Shown piece by piece: positions 1 through 5,438 of a stretch of 5,878 bases of DNA. The stretch's first letter is position 1, and each line of letters opens with the position of its first letter. A program made the translations under genes and the position numbers. Origin of the DNA: an uncultured Chloroflexota bacterium (GTDB lineage: Bacteria > Chloroflexota > Dehalococcoidia > UBA3495); contig CAJWBT010000162.1 in assembly GCA_913020235.1 (NCBI GenBank), positions 1 through 5,878 on the forward strand. The letters run 5' to 3'. Under the pieces are notes generated by a model. It did no database searches and was not told the origin of the DNA. It was given only the letters and a program-made list of their open reading frames with translations.

Positions 1-110
1 AAGGCCGGCCCATCGAGGTCGCCAACGCGGTGCTGTTCATGGCCTCGGACGAGGCATCCTACATCACCGGCACCGAGCTGCTGGTGGACGGCGGGTATAC
101 CGCCCGATAG
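1..110 (+). CDS. SDR family oxidoreductase, C-terminal end only
   Basis: This is the last 35 codons of a short-chain dehydrogenase/reductase, read in the frame starting at base 3 and ending in TAG at 108-110; the rest lies to the left of the window. The visible part carries the typical SDR C-terminal signature: a leucine/phenylalanine helix, then [10 protein letters not shown], then a VDGG turn and a short tail. In classical SDRs this region packs against the cofactor domain and forms the subunit interface, so neither active site nor cofactor choice can be judged here. By eye, 27 of the 35 residues match the end of the SDR encoded at 197-946, so the two genes look like tandem paralogues, although this segment is conserved across SDRs in general. 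It is 86 bases upstream of the second SDR and probably in the same operon. The SDR identity is secure; the substrate is unknown. Confidence 0.9.
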   Translation, partial: GRPIEVANAVLFMASDEASYITGTELLVDGGYTAR

Positions 111-196
111 CGGCACTTGACCGCGAACAGGTGCTTGGCAAGTAGAAGGAGGCCCCGGCCATAGATCGCCTGCCGGGCTCTGGAAGAGGAGGTACC

Positions 197-946
197 ATGC
201 GGCTGGAAGGCAAGGTTGCCCTGATAACCGGCGGTGCCCGGGGAATGGGCGAGGTGGAAGCCAAGCTCTTCGTCCAAGAAGGCGCGAAAGTCGTTATCGC
301 AGACTTGCGGGAGGAGGAAGGCCGACGGGTTGAGGCGGAGATCGCGGAGGCTGGTGGGGAGATCATGTTCATCCGGCTGGACGTGACCCAGGAAGACGAC
401 TGGAGGGAGGCGGTAGACCGTACAGTGTCCAGATTTGGCAAGCTGGACGTGCTGGTGAACAACGCCGGCATCAGCGGCCGCTCTCATCCCGACATCACGA
501 GTCTGGAAGGATGGGACCGCATCATGGAGGTCAATTCAAGGAGTGTCTTCTTGGGCACCAAATACGCCGTCCCCAAGATGCGCGAGGCGGGCGGTGGCTC
601 CATCGTCAATATTTCGTCGGTAGCGGGTCTGGTCGGCACCGCCACCGGCCACCCGGCATACAACGCCTCCAAGGGCGCTGTGCGGCTTTTCACCAAGGCC
701 TCGGCGGTGCGTTACGGAAAGGACGGCATACGGGTAAACTCGGTTCACCCCGGACGCTTGCCGCCCATGGCGGAAGGAGTCCGTACGGACGAGACCGAGC
801 TACAGGCCAGGCTCGGTCAGACTCCCTTGGGCAGAGTGGGCCGCCGGGAGGAAGTGGCCTACGCGGTCCTGTTCCTGGCCTCCGACGAAGCGTCCTACAT
901 AACCGGCGCCGAGCTGGCGGTCGATGGAGGATTTACCGCCGGGTAG
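197..946 (+). CDS. SDR family NAD(P)-dependent oxidoreductase (classical type)
   Basis: This 249-residue protein has the usual length of a classical SDR, which interconverts alcohols and ketones or aldehydes in the cytoplasm with NAD(H) or NADP(H). The Rossmann glycine motif TGGARGMG is at 11-18, D36 at the end of strand beta-2 favours NAD over NADP, and LDVT is at 61-64. NNAG is at 88-91, the structural Asn is N113, and the catalytic set is probably S141, Y155 and K159. The Ser-to-Tyr spacing is one residue longer than in FabG. After HPG (184-186) the sequence continues RLPPM, so the Thr often found in an I-x-T-P-M segment is absent and the loop looks one residue short. The ATG is preceded by AGGAGGT at 187-193, close to the start. 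It lies between a related SDR fragment and a luciferase-like oxidoreductase 32 bases downstream, all on the same strand. The substrate cannot be deduced; glucose- or steroid-dehydrogenase-like labels would be guesses. Confidence 0.93.
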   Translation: MRLEGKVALITGGARGMGEVEAKLFVQEGAKVVIADLREEEGRRVEAEIAEAGGEIMFIRLDVTQEDDWREAVDRTVSRFGKLDVLVNNAGISGRSHPDITSLEGWDRIMEVNSRSVFLGTKYAVPKMREAGGGSIVNISSVAGLVGTATGHPAYNASKGAVRLFTKASAVRYGKDGIRVNSVHPGRLPPMAEGVRTDETELQARLGQTPLGRVGRREEVAYAVLFLASDEASYITGAELAVDGGFTAG

Positions 947-962
947 CGGTAATAGATACACA

Positions 963-970
963 GAGAGGAG
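963..970 (+). promoter_or_regulatory. Ribosome binding site selecting a GTG start
   Basis: The purine block GAGAGGAG lies in the 32-base gap after the SDR stop. It is 8 bases from a GTG at 979 but 14 bases from the in-frame ATG at 985, so the spacing supports GTG as the start of the downstream oxidoreductase. The difference is only two residues. Confidence 0.6.
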
Positions 971-978
971 TTTCGACA

Positions 979-2001
979 GTGGGTATGCGTTTAATCTACA
1001 ATCTCAAGACCGCCAAGCTGAAAGACGTTCCGGAGCAAGCCCGTTGGGCGGAGTCGTTGGGCTACGACGGCCTATGCACCGAGGAGACGGGCCACGACCC
1101 TTTCTACCCTCTCTTGCTCGCCGCGAGCGCCACGACCCGGCTGACACTGGAGACCCGGGTGGCCATCGTGTTCCCCCGTTCCCCCATGTCGGTCGCCTAC
1201 GCCGCCTGGGACCTTCAGGAATTCTCCGGAGGGCGATTCCGCCTGGGCATGGGCACCCAGGTAAAGGGCCACATGGAGCGCCGCTTCTCGGTCCCCTGGG
1301 ACTCGCCCGGACCCCGCCTGCGGGAGTACGTCCAGGCGCTGCACGCCATCTGGGATACCTGGCAGGAAGGGAAGAAACTGGACTTCAGAGGAAGCTTCTA
1401 CAACTTTTCGCTGATGACACCTTTCTTCAGTCCGGGCGCCAACTCCGTTCCCAAGCCCCGCGTGTACATCAGCGCGATCAACCCGTACAACTGCCGGACC
1501 GCCGGCCAGCTGTGCGACGGGCTGGCCCTTCATCCCATTTCCTCCGCCAAGTACGTGACTGAAGCCGTCAAACCCAACGTAACAAGAGGGGCGGAAAAAG
1601 CGGGGCGCAGTCCGTCTGACATCATGCTCAACGGCTCCAGTTTCGTGATCACCGGGCCCAGCCGGGAAGCCGTAGAGGCCAAGAAAGCAGCAGCCAAGCA
1701 GCAGATCGCCTTCTACGCCTCCACTAGGACCTATACCCCGGTGCTGGAGGTCCACGGCTTCCAGGAGGTGAGCCCGGCGCTGCACGCCCTGTCCGTAAAG
1801 GGCGAGTGGGACAAGATGGGGGACCTGATAAGCGACGAAATGCTGGACACGCTGTCTATCTTGGGCCCATACGACGAGGTGGCCGGCCGAATAAAGGAGC
1901 GCTTTGGGGGCCTGCTGGACGAATACGTGTTTAGCATGGACACGCCCACCCCGTCCGACGAGCAGGCACTGAAGAAGATCATCGAGGAGCTAAAAAGCTA
2001 G
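979..2001 (+). CDS. Luciferase-like (LLM) F420/flavin-dependent oxidoreductase, MSMEG_2256-type
   Basis: This 340-residue protein (GTG start; 338 from the ATG at 985) is a bacterial luciferase-like TIM-barrel oxidoreductase, a fold that uses F420 or reduced FMN for hydride transfer or monooxygenation. Counting from the ATG, the marks are TEETGHDPF at 32-40, the TRVAIVFPRSPM strand and turn at 57-68, SGGRFRLGMGTQVKGHMERR at 81-100 and LMTPFFSP at 143-150. The combination of GxGxQVKxHxERRF and TPFFSPG matches my memory of the family named after MSMEG_2256 (TIGR03617), annotated as probable F420-dependent. Cofactor and substrate are not proved by sequence. The open frame extends far upstream, but that part only overlaps the SDR in another frame and carries no homology. 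The gene follows the SDR by 32 bases, so co-transcription and a shared oxidative pathway are likely. It ends in TAG, 20 bases from the convergent nuclease-like gene. Confidence 0.9.
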   Translation: MGMRLIYNLKTAKLKDVPEQARWAESLGYDGLCTEETGHDPFYPLLLAASATTRLTLETRVAIVFPRSPMSVAYAAWDLQEFSGGRFRLGMGTQVKGHMERRFSVPWDSPGPRLREYVQALHAIWDTWQEGKKLDFRGSFYNFSLMTPFFSPGANSVPKPRVYISAINPYNCRTAGQLCDGLALHPISSAKYVTEAVKPNVTRGAEKAGRSPSDIMLNGSSFVITGPSREAVEAKKAAAKQQIAFYASTRTYTPVLEVHGFQEVSPALHALSVKGEWDKMGDLISDEMLDTLSILGPYDEVAGRIKERFGGLLDEYVFSMDTPTPSDEQALKKIIEELKS

Positions 2002-2021
2002 TCGGACACCCTCAAAGCTAC

Positions 2022-3242
2022 CTACTCACCCCTATTTATCAAGTCTACGATGGGAACGAGCTTCCGGGCTATGTTTGCCAGCTCCTCGGACAGTTTTTGT
2101 TTTCCCTGAAGGTCAAGGACCTCGTGTCTGGCAAGCTGCTTTCGGACCGAAAATTGCGGATACGTGTCCGGGCGTCTGAGGCTATTCAGCACGGTAACCA
2201 AATGAGCAAAAGAGTCCTCCGAAATATAGGCTCCACATCTGAGTTCTGTAATGGGTATGTATTCGAACCGCCTGGGTGTTAAAGGTTTCCGGTGAGTAGC
2301 AACGGCGTAGAACCCTTCCAAATCTCGCAACTCAGCCATGAATTCTTTAGCATTGCTGTGTAAAGCCTTCAGCAGTTTACCGGCCCCGCCCGCTGTTTCA
2401 GCATTGGCAAAGACTTGCAGTGACTGCGGCAGTATTTCGACAGTGATATGTGCCTCCTGGCTAGGCCGCTCAGCATGGCACATTGCAACCCAACACCCAG
2501 ACCATCCTCCAGACTGCCTTTCCATATTGCCTACGACCACATTGCGGGGCGGTCCAGGCAACGTCCCCGACAATTCCCGCGTTAAGGCTTCCAAGGTTCC
2601 CCGTATCCAGGCTCGACCTCTTGGGTCCACGGGGTTCAGCAGAAAGTCGAAGTGCTCCTCAGTCAGCTTTTCTGTGATAGCCATTCCCGTGTACTCCAAA
2701 TATTGTGTGAATTGACCCACCAGAAAGTGGTCGGGTTGGGCCAGCTTGCCATTATTCATCTGTTCGAAGCACTCATGTACTTTTTGCCAAGTCTTATTTG
2801 TTTCGGAGCAGTCACCACCTAGAAGCTCTCTGTGGGCTTCCATTTGGTCGATATCTGGGTTCGAGCCGAGCTTGCTCTCCACAGCTACGACCAATTCATC
2901 GTTGTATATCCACGCATCTGGTATACTCCGACTTCGTGTCGCCACTGTGCGCTTTTGATCTTCCCACTCCCGTATTTCTCGTGTGATGAGCAGCAACAGC
3001 CTTTGGTCAGCTGAGTGGATTCGATATTCGCCTATCGTCGCTTTCTGTAACTCGAAGAATAGCTCTCGCGATCTCGTGGCCGTCCCCAGCCACCGAAGGA
3101 AATTATCGCTGACCACCGGGCCTGTGTTTTCCAGCACGTTGATCAAGGCCTTGGTTGAATTGTTTTCCAACTGCCAATCGTGCGGGTCCGAGCCTTTGGT
3201 TGGGCCTCGGTAGTAGTAGAAGATATTTCGGTGAAAGTCCAT
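2022..3242 (-). CDS. Uncharacterised PD-(D/E)XK nuclease-like protein
   Basis: I do not recognise a named family for this 406-residue protein. Its strongest signal is a PD-(D/E)XK-type active site: PDAWIY with D109, then after thirteen residues the strand LVVAVESK supplying E122 and K124, and Q133 in the following helix (DIDQMEAH). That order and spacing suit a Mg-dependent restriction-like nuclease core. The N-terminus contains NIFYYYRGP followed by a helical LENNSTKALINVLEN segment, which could supply an upstream acidic residue. The C-terminal half looks like a separate alpha/beta domain, with VVVGN near 235 and HITVEILPQSLQVFANAE at about 265-282. No signal peptide or membrane segment is evident. 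An upstream in-frame GTG at 3263 is less likely as the start because AGGAG sits 5 bases before this ATG. GC is visibly lower than in the neighbours: about 47-53% in two sampled 60-base lines, against 62-67% in flanking genes. This suggests horizontal acquisition. A solitary defence or DNA-processing role is inference only. Confidence 0.8.
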   Translation of the reverse strand: MDFHRNIFYYYRGPTKGSDPHDWQLENNSTKALINVLENTGPVVSDNFLRWLGTATRSRELFFELQKATIGEYRIHSADQRLLLLITREIREWEDQKRTVATRSRSIPDAWIYNDELVVAVESKLGSNPDIDQMEAHRELLGGDCSETNKTWQKVHECFEQMNNGKLAQPDHFLVGQFTQYLEYTGMAITEKLTEEHFDFLLNPVDPRGRAWIRGTLEALTRELSGTLPGPPRNVVVGNMERQSGGWSGCWVAMCHAERPSQEAHITVEILPQSLQVFANAETAGGAGKLLKALHSNAKEFMAELRDLEGFYAVATHRKPLTPRRFEYIPITELRCGAYISEDSFAHLVTVLNSLRRPDTYPQFSVRKQLARHEVLDLQGKQKLSEELANIARKLVPIVDLINRGE

Positions 3243-3247
3243 TCGAA

Positions 3248-3252
3248 CTCCT
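3248..3252 (-). promoter_or_regulatory. Ribosome binding site selecting the ATG at 3242
   Basis: Reading leftward, AGGAG is followed by five bases and then ATG. The alternative GTG at 3263 has its nearest purine block (GGAGG) about 16 bases upstream, so this site argues for the shorter nuclease-like protein that begins MDFHRNIFYYY. Confidence 0.6.
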
Positions 3253-3290
3253 GCATCTTGCACTTGTTAGCCTAGTCATCCTCCGTACTA

Positions 3291-4136
3291 CTACACCTGC
3301 CGCTCCGGCCAGCGGTCCGTCTCCACCGCGGTGAGGAAGTCCAGTACCGTCCGGTTGAAAAGGTCCGGCTCCTCCAGGTTGATGGCGTGGCCGCTCTGGG
3401 GGAACACGGCCAGCCCGGCCCTCGGTATATTCCGCTTCATGAATACCGCAGGCTGAACGCAGAGGTCATCTTCGTCGCCAACCAGGATCAGGGCCGGCAC
3501 CTGAAGCTGTCGCAGCTTCTCCTCCAGGGAGTAGGTCGTGGGGCGCTTTAGCATGAAACCCCGGTAGGTCAACGCCGCACCCAGTGCGGAGTGGGCCGCC
3601 AGTCCCTCGTAAAACTCCTGCCACCCCTTGGGGTCTTTGCGCAGAAGCTGCACCCTGGCGGGGCCCCTGGCGTAGTCCTTGGCCACGGCTTCCATCCCTT
3701 CCGACAGCAGCCGGTCGGTCATGGCCTGGCCGTCCACCAGCCATTTCTCCCGGATGCTGGAATCGGAACCGCTGCCGGCGGAGGCGATGATCAACCCCTT
3801 GGCCAGCTGTGGGTGAGCGATACCGAAGTTCAGAGCGACGGCGCCCCCCATGGACAGGCCCCCGATAAAGGCCTGCTGGATGCGCAGGTGCTCCAGCAGC
3901 AGACGCAAGTCCTCCACCACGATATCCTGGGAGTAGGCTTCAGGGTTTTCCGGCACGTCCGAGGGCGGGTATCCCCGGGACGAATAGGTAATCACCTGGT
4001 AGCGCCGGGAGAAGAACTTCACCTGGGGGTCCCAGCTCTCGGGGCCGCCCGAGTACTCGTGGCTCCACACCAGGGGAAACCCCTCGCCGGTGACCTCGTA
4101 GTGTAGGTTCACCCCGTTGGCGGAAAATCTGGGCAT
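3291..4136 (-). CDS. Alpha/beta fold hydrolase
   Basis: This 281-residue cytoplasmic enzyme belongs to the alpha/beta hydrolase superfamily, whose members cleave ester, C-C or C-halogen bonds through a Ser-His-Asp triad. The nucleophile elbow is GLSMG with S95, the acid is most likely D223 in VGDEDD, and the base is H250 in SGHAINLEEP. The strand before the oxyanion loop reads LVWSHEYSGG, so the usual HG pair is HE. I recall this variant, together with the FFSRRYxVxTYxxRGYPPSDVP segment seen at 41-61, from a subgroup common in environmental genomes. The helical cap spans about 125-205. A Ser nucleophile speaks against haloalkane dehalogenase activity. The start is set by GGAGGG at 4142-4147, a few bases before the ATG; the frame stays open to 4439, but that part overlaps the preceding oxidoreductase gene. 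It follows that gene by 97 bases, so it may act on its product. The substrate is unknown. Confidence 0.93.
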   Translation of the reverse strand: MPRFSANGVNLHYEVTGEGFPLVWSHEYSGGPESWDPQVKFFSRRYQVITYSSRGYPPSDVPENPEAYSQDIVVEDLRLLLEHLRIQQAFIGGLSMGGAVALNFGIAHPQLAKGLIIASAGSGSDSSIREKWLVDGQAMTDRLLSEGMEAVAKDYARGPARVQLLRKDPKGWQEFYEGLAAHSALGAALTYRGFMLKRPTTYSLEEKLRQLQVPALILVGDEDDLCVQPAVFMKRNIPRAGLAVFPQSGHAINLEEPDLFNRTVLDFLTAVETDRWPERQV

Positions 4137-4162
4137 CTCATCCCTCCGAATCCGTTTTAAAG

Positions 4163-4168
4163 ATTGTA
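4163..4168 (-). promoter_or_regulatory. Possible -10 element of the hydrolase gene
   Basis: On the minus strand TACAAT matches the sigma-70 -10 consensus at five of six positions. It lies 26 bases before the hydrolase ATG, leaving room for a very short leader containing the ribosome binding site. No convincing -35 box is found 16-18 bases upstream, where the inverted repeat at 4180-4197 lies instead. The hydrolase may therefore have its own promoter as well as read-through from the upstream oxidoreductase. Confidence 0.35.
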
Positions 4169-4179
4169 GAAGCTCCCAA

Positions 4180-4197
4180 ATTGGCGCTCCGGCCAAT
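4180..4197. repeat. Small inverted repeat upstream of the hydrolase gene (possible operator)
   Basis: ATTGGC and GCCAAT are perfect 6-base arms separated by six bases. The repeat occupies the place where the -35 region of the candidate hydrolase promoter would be, as a repressor or activator site might. It has no proper U-run on either strand, so it is a poor terminator. A chance repeat of this size is also possible. Confidence 0.35.
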
Positions 4198-4233
4198 CCG
4201 CGTCTCTGAGGCGCAGGGGCTTCGGTCGAGGGT

Positions 4234-5202
4234 TCACACCCTGGGCCACACCTGGGTGGCAAACTCCTCCATCTGTTTGAGCACATCGTCCATATCCTGG
4301 GACTGGCGGAGGAAATCAAATACCAACCGGTTAACACCCATACCCTCAAATCGCCGGATGTCGGAGGCGATCTGGTCCGCGTTCCCCACCAGGGGAGGCC
4401 GCTCCCCGTCCGAGGAAGCCCCGCTGCCGCCGTTCCCATTCAGCTCGAATATGTGGGTCCTGTAGGATACCTCGATCTCAGCCGGGTCTCGTCCGTACCG
4501 GCGGGCGTACGCGCCCAGGCGCTCCATCGCCACGGCCAGCTGCTCCGGCGTGGCGATGGGAAAAGCTGGGTTCGACGCCAGGGGGTACCAGCCGTCGCCC
4601 AATTCCGCGACGCGCCGCAGCGCCCGGCGGCTCTCACCACCCACCCAGATCGGCGGGTGAGGCTTCTGCACCGGTTTGGGCTGAAAGCCGATGTTGCCAA
4701 ACCGGCAGTACTTGCCCTCAAAGGTAGGGTCTTCGCTGGTCCAGAGTTCTTTGAAGGCCCGGATGTACTCGTCGGTCACCGCGCCCCGTTCTTCCAGAGG
4801 GGGAAGGCCGAGGGTTTCAAACTCCTCCCGCATCCAGCCCACTCCCACGCCCACCACCAGGCGGCCCCCAGAGAGGACGTCCATGGTAGCCAGCGCCTTG
4901 GCGGCCACCAGTGGGTTGCGATGGGGCACGATCAAGACGCCGGTCACCAACCGTATCGTCTGGGTCCGCCCGGCGAGGAACGACAGCAGGGTTAGCTGCT
5001 CCAGAGACGCCCCAGTGGGGGTGCCGGGGAATTCGCCGCCCTCGGTGTAGGGGTAGCGGGAAGCGATGTCCCGGGGGACCAGGATGTGGTCGCCGATGAA
5101 GAGAGTATCGTATCCCAGGTCCTCGCCATGCTTGGCTATGGCGGTCAATCCCTCCGGTGTGGCCAGGGGGCCGCGTGTCGTCAACGTGAATCCGTACTTC
5201 AT
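4234..5202 (-). CDS. LLM class F420-dependent oxidoreductase, Rv2161c-type
   Basis: This 322-residue luciferase-like TIM-barrel oxidoreductase is predicted to transfer hydride or oxygen using F420 or FMN. The marks are the N-terminal strand KYGFTLTTRGP, FIGDHILVP at 35-43, LVTGVLIVPHRNP at 85-97 (the cofactor-binding strand and turn), MDVLSGGRLVVGVGVGW at 107-123, FQPKPVQKPHPPIWVGG at 173-189 and GDGW at 202-205. This pattern agrees with the subfamily named after Rv2161c (TIGR03619) as I remember it, and differs clearly from the second LLM protein at 979-2001. A Gly/Ser-rich linker, NGNGGSGASSDGERPP at 255-270, interrupts the C-terminal part and may be a surface loop. The start has GGGAGG at 5209-5214, six bases upstream. 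It ends in TGA, unlike the TAG of every other gene here, and leads into the hydrolase gene 97 bases later. A hairpin with a U-run sits just upstream of the ribosome binding site. Confidence 0.93.
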   Translation of the reverse strand: MKYGFTLTTRGPLATPEGLTAIAKHGEDLGYDTLFIGDHILVPRDIASRYPYTEGGEFPGTPTGASLEQLTLLSFLAGRTQTIRLVTGVLIVPHRNPLVAAKALATMDVLSGGRLVVGVGVGWMREEFETLGLPPLEERGAVTDEYIRAFKELWTSEDPTFEGKYCRFGNIGFQPKPVQKPHPPIWVGGESRRALRRVAELGDGWYPLASNPAFPIATPEQLAVAMERLGAYARRYGRDPAEIEVSYRTHIFELNGNGGSGASSDGERPPLVGNADQIASDIRRFEGMGVNRLVFDFLRQSQDMDDVLKQMEEFATQVWPRV

Positions 5203-5230
5203 AGCCGGCCTCCCGGTTGCGTCAACTCAG

Positions 5231-5261
5231 AAAAACCGTGGGCCGCCAAACGTTCGGCCCA
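5231..5261 (-). terminator. Hairpin plus U-run: terminator or attenuator before the Rv2161c-type gene
   Basis: Reading leftward, TGGGCCG and CGGCCCA form a perfect 7-base stem (5255-5261 with 5239-5245) around a 9-base loop. Three bases later comes a run of five T (5235 to 5231). This has the form of a weak intrinsic terminator that would stop transcripts coming from the partial gene at 5437-5878. Only 28 bases then remain before the ATG at 5202, too few for a promoter plus ribosome binding site. The downstream gene must therefore be read through this hairpin or from a promoter upstream of it, which makes attenuation conceivable. No convincing promoter is seen in 5262-5324. Confidence 0.45.
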
Positions 5262-5324
5262 ATGGCAGCGAACCTTCATTCCACCGGGCAGGACGTTACG
5301 GCCACGGGGCCAACCTGGCCTTGA

Positions 5325-5438
5325 AGGACCGCCTACGACCCCCTCTAGCTCTCCCCCTTCGTAAGGGGCAGAGGACCAATTCCTTCCCCCTTACGAAGAG
5401 AGACTTGCCGAAGGGATGGGGGTGAGGGCCGCGGTCCT
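5325..5438. repeat. Imperfect palindromic intergenic element (MITE/REP-like)
   Basis: The 114-base element is bounded by perfect 8-base inverted ends, AGGACCGC (5325-5332) and GCGGTCCT (5431-5438). Its core is a perfect 12-base inverted repeat, CTTCGTAAGGGG (5357-5368) and CCCCTTACGAAG (5387-5398), around an 18-base loop. Between the outer and inner arms, C-rich blocks on one side face GGGATGGGGGTGAGGG on the other, partly complementary. No ORF is inside it. The style resembles the CCCTCACCCC...GGGAGAGGG palindromes dispersed between genes in many GC-rich bacteria, which are thought to be non-autonomous elements or RNA hairpins. The right end covers the first two bases of the neighbouring stop codon region, so it also forms the 3' end of that transcript. 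Its copy number elsewhere cannot be seen from this window. Confidence 0.6.

Noticed and set aside
154..177. CCCGGC/GCCGGG hairpin between the two SDRs as a terminator
   Set aside because: Only six pairs around a 12-base loop, no U-run, and it lies just upstream of a strong ribosome binding site in a same-strand gene pair.
511..978. Upstream extension of the reading frame of the MSMEG_2256-type oxidoreductase
   Set aside because: It overlaps the SDR gene in a different frame and looks like low-complexity shadow translation. The first family-like residues begin at 979-985, right after a ribosome binding site.
1072..1785. Long open frame on the minus strand inside the oxidoreductase gene
   Set aside because: Antisense frame kept open by GC-rich codon use. 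It has no ribosome binding site or recognisable motif, and the sense gene is clear.
1998..3277. CTAGTC direct repeat (1998-2003 and 3272-3277) flanking the GC-poor gene, as a target-site duplication
   Set aside because: Six bases over this distance is readily chance. The left copy lies in the stop codon of the oxidoreductase, and there are no inverted ends beside either copy.
3257..3290. Short leader peptide starting at an ATG next to GGAGG on the minus strand
   Set aside because: GGAGG abuts the ATG with no spacer, and the frame runs into the nuclease-like gene without any sign of coding or attenuation structure.
3591..4106. Long plus-strand frame opposite the hydrolase
   Set aside because: Antisense shadow of an unambiguous hydrolase with an intact triad. 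No motif of its own.
4226..4245. tRNA T-arm look-alike (GGGTTCACACCC)
   Set aside because: The loop lacks the conserved A at the position equivalent to 58, the stem fails after three pairs, and no acceptor or anticodon arm is nearby. It overlaps the stop of a clear gene.
4137..4439. N-terminal extension of the hydrolase to 4439
   Set aside because: It would overlap the 3' end of the preceding gene by about 200 bases, has no hydrolase-like residues, and a good ribosome binding site precedes the ATG at 4136.
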